From Xylocopa sonorina (Eukaryota; Arthropoda; Insecta; Hymenoptera; Apidae): a stretch of 64,000 bases of DNA. A program made the translations under genes and the position numbers. Shown one piece after another: positions 27,401 to 39,400 of this stretch (positions are counted from its first letter, which is position 1; the number at the start of each line of letters is the position of its first letter). Location: NCBI RefSeq assembly GCF_050948175.1, contig NC_135194.1, positions 16,050,033 through 16,114,032 on the forward strand, read 5' to 3'. The notes beneath the pieces are model-generated. The model searched no databases. It saw nothing but the letters and a program-made list of their open reading frames with translations, and was not told the origin of the DNA.

Positions 27401-30400
27401 TGCGCTGCCGTAACTTCTGCGAACGGATTCGCGCCCACGGGGCTAATCGATATGAATGACGATCGATCGAGACACCGTGGGCACCTTAATCGCACGGATG
27501 GTACCCGCGCAGCTGTTGGAGCCAGCCACCGACCGATCACCGATCGAAACGATATTTCACGTGGTTCCGCGCTTCTCGATAGCTTCTCGACAGCTTCGTG
27601 CCAGTTCGTACGTACGTTTGAATAGATTATCGTGCGATTATTAATCGTCGATGCTATCGCTGCCTGTTAACGGTAATTGATTCGAAGACGACCGATTGTT
27701 CTGCGTTCCGTGAGTCATAGTCGAGTCCATTAGTCGAGCGTTTTTCGTTTCGCCAACGACGAGGATCGTTTGTCGCGGTTGGATCGAGCACGTTCGACCC
27801 AGCCTCCTCGCAGCCAAGAAAACGGGGTCTTATCGTCGTTAAGAGGAACGATTTTATCGGTGCTCTCGTTGCCAGTTTCCATGCGATCGGAACATCGCGT
27901 TCCATCGCGTCGCGTTTCACACTTTTTCTCTCGTACTCGCGTCTGTTTTGAAATCCCCGGGCAAATATTTGGACATTCTTTCGCGGGGCTTTTTATTTCG
28001 CCCGCATTACTTACGATAACAGCCGGTGGCTCCGTCCGACCGGCCTCGAACCGTGTCCCGCTCCGGTAGACTTTTGCTGAATATTTTTACCGGCACCGCC
28101 AACGAAAATATCATTCTTTCTAACGGTGAAACTGGCGCCCGTCCAAAGTACACGGAGATATCGAAAGTCTGCAAGATCCGTTCGCCTGCGCAACGCAACT
28201 CCAACACGACGTCGCGAAATCGAGCCTCTCGAGGGATCGGTTCCGGCTGTGCAACGCCTCGAACTTGTTTAGGAAACGGAGCCGCGAGGAAATGCGGCGC
28301 TCGCTTCGATGATCGATCGACGGAAATCAGCCATTCGCGCGGTAGTTTCGACGTAAACGATCCTCGAGAGGCGGCGGTCTCGTAGCGTGGAACGTTCCGC
28401 TACGATTTAACCGAGGACAGCCGCACGTGCTCGGGAATGGGACGATTATACATTCGGGTTACGTCCGGTTGCGCTCCAATTTATGCGACACGCTCCAGAG
28501 AACGTTCGCACCACGGCTTATCTCGTGATGTCAGAGCACGCGACCCTGAGGATGAAAATTAGGCGCGACGAGGAAAGAAATGCGTGACGTAACCGACACT
28601 CGGAGCCGTACCTTCGTTCGGAATTCGATGCTCGTTCGCAGAGGAAACCTGTTCGACGCGACCCATTTGAACGTTCGCTCGTGATCGAGGCGATTCCATC
28701 GATGAAGAAGATCGACGGGACGCGTGTCGCGCGTGAAACGCGAAATTAGTAGGACGCTCGTCCTCCTAGCGGGGTGCACTGTAGGCAAGAAGCGCGAGGC
28801 ATCGGGTTCGTTGCGCGATGCTCGATTCATCTGGTACGTGGCCACTCGCCGGATGCGCTTGTCAAACAACTTTTTTCCATCGACCGCTTCCTACCAGCCG
28901 GGACATATTTTTTCTTCCATTCTACGTGCCGACGAGTCGCGGCACGCGGAATTTTAATTGCAAAAGGTGAATCAGAGGGGTCGGCTCGCGCGGCTTTCTC
29001 CGCGGCGTTAGTCACAGGTTCATAGATAATTTATGATCGATGCACCCCTTTCTTTCCTTTCTTTCGCGGGTGGTCCGTCTGACGAGTTACCACGGATTAA
29101 TATACGAGTAACATTTTCGATGATTCATACCCGCGGTGTTCGTCTTCGACGCTCGATCGTCTCCTACCGTAAATCGAACCGTTCAGTTCGCCTCTGACCT
29201 GTACAGGATTTCGTCAACGTCGAAATATCCCCTCTGACGCGAATATCTCGGATTATTTAGAAACTTTGCTCCTCTCGTTTCGTTCCAACAGCTCTGTGGA
29301 TGGGAGCGTGACGAATTCCACGCCCAAATTCCACTCTCTCACTGTCACTTCTGAACCGCGGGGCACCACCGGTCCTCCACGCGTTCCCTCGCGCGGTTTT
29401 TATCGCCGCTCGCGCGATCTCTGGTAATTAACGGGGATAATTGGAACAATGAAAATGGAAAACCGTCAGGGTCAAAAGTCCGTTGGTCCGTAGACGGAGG
29501 ACGGGATCGAAAGGAATGAATCAAGTAGCGCGCACTTTGACATCGTTCATTTGCGCTAACCAATGAGATCATCCAGAAGTTCTCCGACGCACAGTTGCTG
29601 ACCGTTAATAGGGTAGAAGGTGCAACGCGGCCGGATGACATCATCTCGTATTCACGCCTTGCAGAACACGGCACTGCACACGGCCGTCGACACTCCTTTA
29701 GAAAGTCTTCAAGATAAATAAATGCCTGGAAATTTATTTATCCGTGCTCCTCTGGCAGCGAGCTACGATAAATCTATCGGCAGCCGCTGCGACGTGTATC
29801 GACGAACGGATCTCTCTCTCCACCGTAAGACAATGCTCGTGCTTAACGTCGCGAATTACCAGATCGAATGCGAGAGAGAGAGAGAGATATGCGATTTCGT
29901 TGGAACGTCAACGAACCCGGAGGTCGCATCGAAAATCGCGCCCTATCGACGCGATCGATCGTTAGACGAAACGCGAGGTGAAAATAAAGGAAGCTCGTTT
30001 AACGATCGAAGCGATCGTGCCACGAGTCGATCGAACGGATCTAGATCGGCATCGCTCCGATACCGAACCACCGAACCGTGCAGCAGTTTTAATGACGCGT
30101 CGACGCATGCCACGTAACGCGCGAGCGCAAGGACCATCGACGATTCGCCTTGTCCATGCTTAATTAACCGAACGCGTTCGCATTCCGGGGCGTGTAGCTC
30201 CCCGCGAGGCCCTGTTAACCACCTCGGCACAGGAAACATCTCTCTCTTTCTCTCTTCGGTGAACTATGCGGTTGGCAGCCGACACGGACGATACGCATCA
30301 TATCGTTACGCGGAATTGGACGAGTCATCGTTGCCTTTTACATTTTCCCATTCAATTCCCCTGTCACGTCCCACCGTGTGGACGGAAAGATTCTCCCATC

Positions 30401-33400
30401 GCGCAACCGGTGGACAAACGCGGAAAAGAACTCGTCCGGGGGACAACACTCGCGCGCGTGTCTCTACGGATCGAGGAGATCGCCGCCGCGGAGCTGAATG
30501 AACGCGCGGAATAGCGTAGTATTTTTGCTACCGGCTCGCGTTCAGTTTCTCGTGCCGGCCGTAGAGAAGGAGGGTCACGGAGGAGAGGCTGGTTCGTTCA
30601 TACAAGGTGGTTTTCATTGAAAGAACTCGTTCCTCCGGCCAAATAGGGTCGCTCCATTCATTTCAGCTTCGGGACGATCGGACGCGGAATACCTATTAGC
30701 GGTAACGGGAACCGATCGCGGTAAAAGTCGCGTTAATAACGAGAGTAGACGTCTGCGACTGGGACTTCTAATAAGCCGCGCGTTTACAGTTTCATTAGCG
30801 GACGGCAAAAATCGAGACGCGCCTCGTCATCTTTTAACGAACGCGGCTCCGCGAATGCGCAGGGACCTCGGGGGAGAAACGCATCCGTCTCGATGCAATC
30901 TCGTTTCCTACCTCGAGCGTCGTTCCGTCGTTTCTCCTCGCGCTCCAACAGTTCCTCCCGCAAATCGAACGCATCGACGACCTCGATCGAGATTTAAGCG
31001 TATCGCGATCGCGTTCGAGCGCGCGACGACTCGCTGCGCTCCTCGACACGCGTAGACGGAATTGAATTTCGACGGGGCGACTGCGAAACGGTAATGAATC
31101 GATAATGGGAGCCGGTGGTGTTTCTGATTAAAATCGCGCGCGTCTGCTCGAAATGCCCGATACACGACCATTAATATTCATTCACCGATGACGTCGCCCG
31201 CCCATAATAAAAAGACAAAGCGCGGCTGGTTGCCTTCAGAGACGCGATTCGACGGTCCCGATGGCCGCGGGGAGGACGCATAGTTGGTCGTCCGTTGGGC
31301 AGACGCTTTCGAGGCGGTAGCTTGCATTTTCAAGCGGGTCAACTATTTTTATCCGAACGCGCGACGTCCTCTCCGCGCCCGTTTCTCCATTTGTCCGAGG
31401 CGATGCGACCACCGAGCACACCGATCCCCGGCCACGATTTCGCGCGCAAACCTTGGTCGGCTGCGCTAATGTATTCGAAAAGTTTCCACCGTTCATCGCG
31501 ATCGGCTCTCTCGACAGACGCGTAAATTATTCATCGATAACGCCGCGGGAAGAAACTCGCGATCGCGGTGCAACTCTTTCCGCGACGGTGTGCGTGCGAG
31601 TCGGCTGAGCGCGCGCAACAACCGCCGCGTCGTTTATCGCGTTCTCCAACGAATAATTGCTCGAAGGTGCAATCGCTCGGTGCGCCTTAAATCAATCGCG
31701 CACACTTTCGGGAAATGGAGCGGATAACCGTCACCTCGGAGTTGTCCAGCGACTCGGTTCGACGTCACGGCTGCCTAGCCGGTAATTTACCGCCAGCACT
31801 GGCGATTAACGCGGAGCGATCGCGGGGCTCAGCTTCGAGGGATGCCAAAGTCACGATTTCCATTTTTCTCGAACGCTCTGTAACTTGCGTCGATTAATAG
31901 CTCAGCGGTGGTCGGGTAAGGGAACGCAAAGTCGGACGAGCGAAGCTTTCGTCCCGTCCTCGCCGCGGCGATCCCATTGTTCGCGGAAAAAAAGACACAA
32001 GGTCTCAGCTAGGCGCGTGTAATTGTAAAACAATGTCGCGCGATGAATAACTAATATGCGGGTCCGTTATTCGCGCGAGTATCCTCTTCAGGGCTGCTCG
32101 TCGGAGAAACTCGTGCCCTGGCGTTGGACCAGTTTCGTGTCGTCGTCGTCGTCGTCGTTGCCGCCGTCTTCTTCGTCATCGTCGTCGTCGTCGTCGTCGT
32201 TGTTGTTGCCACCGCGTGTACCAAGTTTCTCAAGGGGAACACGTTCGCTCCGACGCGACATCTCGGACGACGTTAATGTGGCAGCGCGTGTGCCAGCAGC
32301 GACGCGGATAACGACCGAACCGGCTCTAGTCCCCGATCTATCGGTATTCCATCTAAATTCTCGTTTAGCCACGAATAAACAAGAACAGCTCGCTGGAAAA
32401 TCGGCCTGGCAGCCCCTCGATCCATGTCCGTCGCGCCAGACGCGTTGTCGCGGCAGGTACACGACCGTGCAGGTGTACCACCTCGCAATTTATATCGCAG
32501 GGGCGTGAGAAGGAGATAATTAAGATAATTGAACCCGAAGGCGCATTGTCCGACGCTGCGTGTAACGCCGCGTTCGTTCCACGCACCTTTCCCTACGCGT
32601 GCTTTATGGCGGCCGTAATTGCCAGTTTCTTCTCGACCCTCGGACGACACTCGACTCTCCGTACAGACGCGCGTGGCTGTGGCTAAAACGATTAACTCTC
32701 CGCTGGAAAAAATGTCACCGGCCTCGAGTTCCTTCCAATTACGCGGCGAGATCGCGACGCTTCCCTCGGATCGATCCACGCCCCCGAGCGGAAGTCGGTT
32801 TCGGTCGCCCAAGCGTCGCGAGGGAACACTCGAGTAGCCGCGAAATGGCACGGATCGCGTTTCGTTTCGAATTTACTAGTCGTTCATCAGTTTAACGACG
32901 GCTGACGGCGATCGGCACACCTTCCACTCTAACGGCTCAATAAGTAGCGGCCTTAACCCGATCGGACGGACACTAAGCTGTTAGTTTTCAACGGTTCGGA
33001 AATATCCCGTGACTAATCGCGCGCGCGAAGCAAGTGACGCAACGAGAGGTGCCTCCTCGACGATCGAGGCGAGCAGAGGCGAGGAATTTCCCGCGCGGCG
33101 GTAAAAAGAACGCGAGGAGGGTCGCGAAAGGGTGGACAAGGGCGTGCATATTGAATTGCTCGCGGTTTGGCGCGCCGCCGCCGAAATAGCACCCAGCGGT
33201 GCTGAAGATAGACGAGTGTCGCGATGCTTAGCTGGCGAATGTTAGTAAACCAAGTGGACGGTCCGTGCCACGGAAGGGTCGTTGCTCTTCTCCTCGTAGC
33301 AACCGATCGCTAGCCACCCTGTTGGTTGCACGCGTACGCTCGAGAGCGTCCCGCTACGATAATCGACGACGCTGGCCGGGGGATGATGACCATTCTCTCT

Positions 33401-36400
33401 CGCGCAATTACCATTGTCACTCGCGCGCGATTATTGCACCGCGAAAGAAAGCTCCTCGCTCTCGACGCGCGTGTTTTCACCTTTGACACCGGGCCCGGTG
33501 CGTTCGCTTGTTTGCGCGTTAGGAACAGTTGCGTAGCGTCCTAACGAACGAGGAGGAAGGTGGTAGAAAGCGAATAGTGAAAGACCGCGCGCGGTAAAAG
33601 TCGATTCGAGGAAAAGAAACGTACGTCATCGCGTGGTGGAGTATGAAAGCCGCGGAGTGGTTCTGCTCTTCGCGAGCCAGGTAACAGGCCGTATGACACG
33701 GGCGAAGTTTAACCGTCTAACACAATGAAGCAATTAACCATCGGTGTCCGGATAGAATTGCGACGCGGGCAACGAGGCTGTCAGCTTGTCGAGGCTCGGG
33801 AGGCATGCAAATCGAGGCAAAACAACGTGACATCGCAATCGACTGGGTGTTGGGCGCGAGCGGAGAGCCTGTCCGTCTGTTCGTACCCGATACGTACCGA
33901 CGACGAAACGCCCAGCAGTCTGCGTCGGTTTTTGCCGAGAAGCCAGAGCTGGTAGAGCCAGCCAGCCAGCCAGTCAGCTAGCCAGCTCGCGTTTATTCTC
34001 GACATATCTCGGTATACACGCATCGCTGTAATTCCACGCGCGTTCCCGCCGCGGCGCGAATCAGCCAGGACGGTGACATCAATGGGTATCGACGAATTCG
34101 TCTCATCAATATTCGCGCGAGCAGTTCACGTTTCTGGGAAACAGGCCCGTAAGCGTTACGAAACTGTTGCTTCGAGCGAATGCCAACGTCGAGGCGGCGG
34201 TTCGAAGACGAATGGCGCGGAAGCGAGCGTTACAATACACGTGTCCAACCGTCGTCGATACATTCCGGATAAAATCGTGTTCGGATCAATAGGTACACGG
34301 ATCGAACACGGTTGCGAAATACTCCTGGTCTCGAGCCCGCGGGCGGGATGACGATGATTTGTTACGATCCGAGAGATTAAATCGGGACGGGTTCGGGAAC
34401 TGGTTAATTGCCAGTGGGAATATCGAAGCGGAACGCGATAAAATGTATCGAACTCGCTTGGAGGAGGAAGCTTTAGCGCGGCGACGCGTGACGCCGGCGA
34501 CGAGTAACGCACCGGAGGATAAACGGGACGGAACAGTGCATTATCGCACCCGTATCGTGTCTCAACGGTTTCAGGTCGACGGATAACGATACGAACCGAG
34601 CCGTCGCGTTGGCCGTAATAATTCTAACGAACGCTTCGGGCTGTTCTGAATTGGAACGTGTCGCTTCCGAGTTGTGCGATTATCGCGGGGAGGCTGCAGC
34701 TTCGCCGGAAGCTCCGTCCATCGTTAGTCGTTTGGTACCACCGGAGGGTCGAAGCTCGCAATACCGCTTCGACCGGCTGTTAATCTCCAGACTTCGCATC
34801 GAAATGGAAAATTATAATTAACGCGATCGGTTATCATTTTTATCCGTGAAAAATCCGTTTCCAAATATGTTTTCTGTAACTTTACTACCTTGAACACGAT
34901 TTTTAATCCGTCGATAAGAATAATTGCCAATAAAGAAACGATACATGCCGAATATTTGATTAAAAACTATCGCATCGTGCCATTCTTTGATCGAAATTAA
35001 CCGGAACACGGTTAATATATTTCCTTATTAGACAATATCTCTCTCGCTTTTCTTAAAGAAGTGGAGAGTTGATCATACAAAGATGCTGTATAGACCAATT
35101 AGTATAAATTTATAGTAAAACTATGAAAATTAATAAATTACGGGCTGAGATAGTACAAAAATTGATTTTATCAACTTGTAACCTTGAGGCAGTGGGGGGT
35201 TGGTGATAGTGGGGACGTGTGTATAAAAGCGGTGCGAGCCTGTCAAGGGTCTTTTGGCCGTTTGGACGTCGAGGCGAGAAGGTCAGGGTGCGGATGAGAC
35301 TGGTGGCTTCTGGTGGCTACCTGTGGACGAGCCAAGGGTAGTGGACACTTGTGGACGAGCCAAGGGTAGTGGACACTTGTGGATACTTGTGGACACTTGT
35401 GTATGAGCCAAGGGTGGTGGACACTTGTGGACACTTGTGGACACTTGTGGACACTTGTGGACACTTGTGGATGATTGTGGGCGATGGTGGACGGTGGTGG
35501 ACAGCGGTGGACGGCGGTGGATAGAGGTGGACAGCGGTGGACGGGGGTGGAGTAGCGAAGGGTGGTGGACACTGGTGGATGATTGTGGATGGTGGTGGAC
35601 GGTAAGTGGACAGTAATGACAACGACTTTTACCTGTCGATTGATAAGTGAATAATGAATGGGTCCCTGCGTAGTCACCTCCACGGGGTGGGCCTGGGCCC
35701 TTGGTACTGTTTTCGAGAGACCGGTCTCTCGAAAACAGTATCAAGCTAAGGACTACGCGCGTAGATATAAGTATAGTTGTAAACTCGATACTAAAAGTAT
35801 CAGAATCAGTTAAAAGATTACGATTTACAACTTCTCTGTCTTGTATAAAGATTTCATAGATCATTGCTATCAATGCTAATCATTGCTAATCATTGCTAAT
35901 TATTTCATTTATTTATTTCATTATCCAACTATTATTTCACTAACTTTCTAGTAGATTAGAATAATTTAATCACTGGTACTTTTAGTATCGAGTCTTTTGC
36001 AGTACAATTTAAATCTCTCAAGTCCTTTTCAGGACTTTGAAGGTTTAAGTTGGACTGCAAATAGTTTAAGTTAATTTTAATGAACATATCTGTACATAAA
36101 TATAATGTAATTTTATAACTGTGTAACCTGAATCCCTTCAATCCTGACTTCCCTAATTTATCTCAATGGGGTATAATTATGGTCGACGTTAATCAGTTCA
36201 TTAGGCTCAATTCTCATTATTTTTTAGTAGTAATTTTGTAGTCATTTCTATCTCTCTGTGGTGTTTGTTCTCGACTGAGGATTGTTTAATGTCTGGAAAT
36301 CGACTTGATCTCTACTTTATTTTAATTTCTGCGGTTGATCAACGATTTTATATTCTGTGATCGTAAACCAGTATCATTATTCTCTTTATATTTGGCAATG

Positions 36401-39400
36401 AGAACATGGTATTTCCGGTGAATACAGCGCTGGAGTTTCACCTTTTCCAAAATTCCTTCCAAAGGGGAATCTTAAACTTTATCGAATTTTCTCCGAAGTT
36501 GTTTCGTCATTCGATGTGTCGAAATCCGTTTCGTTTCTTCTTCATTTCAATGAAATTCTATCTTCCTTCTTGCTAATCTTCCTTCCTTGAATTCTACATT
36601 AGACGCTGGACCACAGCTGAGCCACAGCTGGATCACCGTTGGATCGCCGTGGGATGCGTGCGTCCTTAGTTATAAGCACTTAGATTTAAGCAATTTAATT
36701 GTAACTGAATTGTAACAAAATTGTAAAGGAATCCATTTTCTTATTCAAAGTGAGAAATATCCTTTTCTACAATCGCGTGTAGTCAGTACCGATAAACAAG
36801 CGTTACATTCTCCCTTGAGCATTCTAAGTTTCTACTACGTGAAATCGCTTCACGTAGCCTTTCTTTTCTTTTCTTTTCTTTTCTATTCGCTCGAGATTTA
36901 ATTTTCTATAGCCACGCAGCGAAATAGTCGATACTCAATCAAACTGATGTGGTTTTCGGTGCCCATTGAGATTTCGCAGCCCTTGTCGATTGGTACGCCC
37001 GTTGGGTACTCGACTTGGGTATAGGCTTAGTACATTGGACGCGCTCACGCAGGTTCGTTCCGAGTAGCTCCTACCCCGTGTCGCTGGGGTCTTCGGACCT
37101 GCTGTAAGACGACTTGGGGCGGTCTACGAAGTTCGTTCTTGTCGTTGGGCAATGCGTCCTACTGCTAAGCCTCGCTGAATTCTTGATGGTACCCGCATTC
37201 ACCATTGGGGAGAGCGTGGTATCAGCTGTTTCGTCGTAAGACGTGGCATAACTTGTTCGCGATTCGCGTCGGGTATGGTTCGCCTAGTGGATAGTGTTGA
37301 ACCATCGGGTAGAATGCTCTCGCGAGAATCTAACGCAGGTTTATCGCTACTTGTTCGTTTTGATCGCGTCGCGAATTTTATCTCAATTCTTAGTTGAAAT
37401 TAGTTTCTTCTCTTAACTTTAATTTAATAATTAAATATCGTACCGTAAAACACTTTAATTTTTTCAAAGTGTCAGTAGATTCACATTACAAATTTCACTT
37501 TGGGTAAGAAAATGGCATTTCTTGTCATCCCTTTCGTAAAGTCCATACTACAATCTCCAAAATTTAATAGAGATTTTGGAGAATGTATTATGGATTCCGC
37601 GTTTGAATGATTAAAGTAGAGTCAGTTCTCGGTACCTTCTGTACCGAGAACACACAGATGTAATGGAGGGTGGATGGGATTAGGGAAATTAGGGATGGGT
37701 CCCTGCGTAGTCACCTCCCCGCTGGTGGACCTGGGCCCTTGGTAACGTTTTCGAGAGATTGCGCTCTCGAAAACGATATCAAGCTAAGGACTACGTGCGT
37801 AGATTTAAGTCATTTGCAATTCAATCGAAATTTTCCAAATCCTCTTCAGCACTTTGAAACTTTCAATTGGATTGCAAATGGTATAAGTAGTTAGGCTATA
37901 GTTTAAGTTAAATTAAATTGAAGAATTCATCGCCGGATCGCCACTGGATGGATGCTGGATCACCGTGGGATACATCTGTGTTTAGTTTGAAGTATTTAGT
38001 TTCAAGTATTTTATTCAATGCAATTGTAATTACTGTTAGAATTAAGTCAAATACGTTTTCTTATCCGAAAGCAGAAATAGCCTCTTCTTATTTCCTTGCT
38101 CACTGTTTCTCAAGATCGCTCGAGCCCTCGAGTTTTGTGTTTCGTAAGAACCATTCACGAATAGTTCCCTATTCGCTCGAGGTTCGACTTTTATCGTTAC
38201 GCAGTGAGATAGTCGAGACTCAATCAAGTTGATATTATTTTCTGGTCGATTAGTACGCTCGGGTACTCGATCATAGTATAAGTCTGATACAGTGAAACGG
38301 CATCCGCGGAGCATCAAAGCGCTGGGATCTTGGTAAAGGTTCGTTGACTTTATCTCGAAAATCTTTGCGGCTTGCAGCCTCCTACGCTTTGCGCGAACTA
38401 GATCAATCGGATCTGGGTGCATTGTTTGAAATTTCCCATTTCCCTCTCGCGCGAAAATAAACTAGACTTCGACTGGGAGGCGGCCAGTTGGCCTCTCGCG
38501 TTTCACGCGATCCACGCGATCCAACGCCGTCTGCTTAGACGCGTCGACTCAAGGATCGTTATTAACATAACTGTAAATTCGTCGATGATGTTGCCGTAAC
38601 GTTGTGTAACATCGCTCGACGGCTTCGAATCGCCGTTCCCTTAGCGTCGAACAGTTGTTCCAACGCTCGTCCTCGAAAACTTTTTCGTCGACTTCGCGGC
38701 CTGGCTTCGCGTCGTTGGAAATCCCCAACGACGATAATTTATTCCCCGTTTGCCACTGCGCTTTCCCTCGAATTCGATGCTAATCAATCGTCTAATTAAC
38801 CGCGCATATACAAATTGGGCACGCCGATCGGATCGCGATATCCAATTAGGCGCGTGCCTCCTTCCCGGTCGACTCGTTTGTACTTGCAGATCGGACGGGA
38901 AATTGTCGATTTCCACGCGAGCCACGCACCAGGAATCGCTTTGGAGCACTGCTCGACGGGCTCGAGTTATTTACGTAAGGTAACGAGCGAGAGAGCGAAA
39001 TCTTCCTGACATTTTCGTTGTGCAACCCGCGATCGGGACGACAGCCGCGTTTCTTATCGCTAATTTTCACTTTGATCGTCGCTCGATCAGCCGACCGCCG
39101 GGTCTGCCGATCTCCCTCCCCCTCCTCCCGTAAGGAATCGTTAATTAGTGCGCCCGCCCATGGGCGTTGGGTAATTCGCGATGGGAAAGCGTTCCGCGTT
39201 TGAATGTCAAAGGTAAAATTCCATCGGTCGGGCCGGGGCTGTTGGCTAGCCAACGCTCTACGCTCGATCGGTTATTAACGTTCGCGCTGTTGCATGCATA
39301 TTTATGGAGGGACTATACGCCGTCGCGCGTAGGAAGAACGAGACGCTCGCGTAACAAGCGAATTTAAATCCTCGCGAGCCCGCGAGGTCTGCGGATCGCG

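Larger units (their letters stand above)
23777..34800 (-). other. Long intron of the Pvf-like gene, GC-rich left part
   Basis: This is the 3' portion of the 24.4-kb intron between 48194 and 23777. It has the CpG-rich composition of the window, several simple repeats (GA run near 29875, TCG/GTC triplets at 32135-32208, GCCA tetramers at 33956-33988) and no recognisable exon. A protein-like minus-strand frame at 23848-24084 is discussed as a finding. Confidence 0.5.
35657..37045 (+). repeat. Structured repeat element, copy 1
   Basis: Three blocks are shared in order with copy 2: block A 35657-35770 (starts ATGGGTCCCTGCGTAGTCAC), block B 35995-36075 (long hairpin followed by ATAGTTTAAGTTAA) and block C about 36600-37045 (GCTGGATCACCGT through GGGTACTCGA). 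Copy 1 has about 220 extra bases between A and B (the inverted-repeat insertion) and about 550 extra bases between B and C. Identity is high in blocks A and B and patchy in C. Orientation is given relative to the plus strand only; no coding frame runs through it. Confidence 0.75.
37695..38300 (+). repeat. Structured repeat element, copy 2 (shorter)
   Basis: Direct repeat of copy 1 in the same orientation: block A 37695-37806, block B 37809-37915, block C about 37930-38300. It lacks the inverted-repeat insertion found in copy 1, so it shows the likely empty state at AAGT|CATTTGC (about 37810). It starts some 2.04 kb after copy 1. The two copies could result from tandem duplication or from two insertions of the same element. 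Confidence 0.75.
34800..38430. repeat. AT-rich, hairpin-rich repeat island within the intron
   Basis: Composition changes sharply near 34.8 kb and back near 38.4 kb: CpG becomes sparse and A+T high, unlike both flanks. Inside are a TATA-like box at 35222, a 10-bp minisatellite at about 35340-35618, two diverged direct copies of one structured element (35657-37045 and 37695-38300), a small insertion with terminal inverted repeats, and further stem-loops at 36835-36857, 37450-37472, 37554-37582 and 37625-37651. No transposase, reverse transcriptase or other coding region is visible. Exact edges and any target-site duplication could not be fixed. It is best regarded as an inserted, non-autonomous or non-coding repeat of unknown class. 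Confidence 0.7.

Noticed and set aside
35243..35873. Three overlapping minus-strand frames rich in His, Pro, Ser and Thr
   Set aside because: All are translations of the 10-bp minisatellite in different frames. The equal openness of several frames shows the repeat, not a gene, is responsible.
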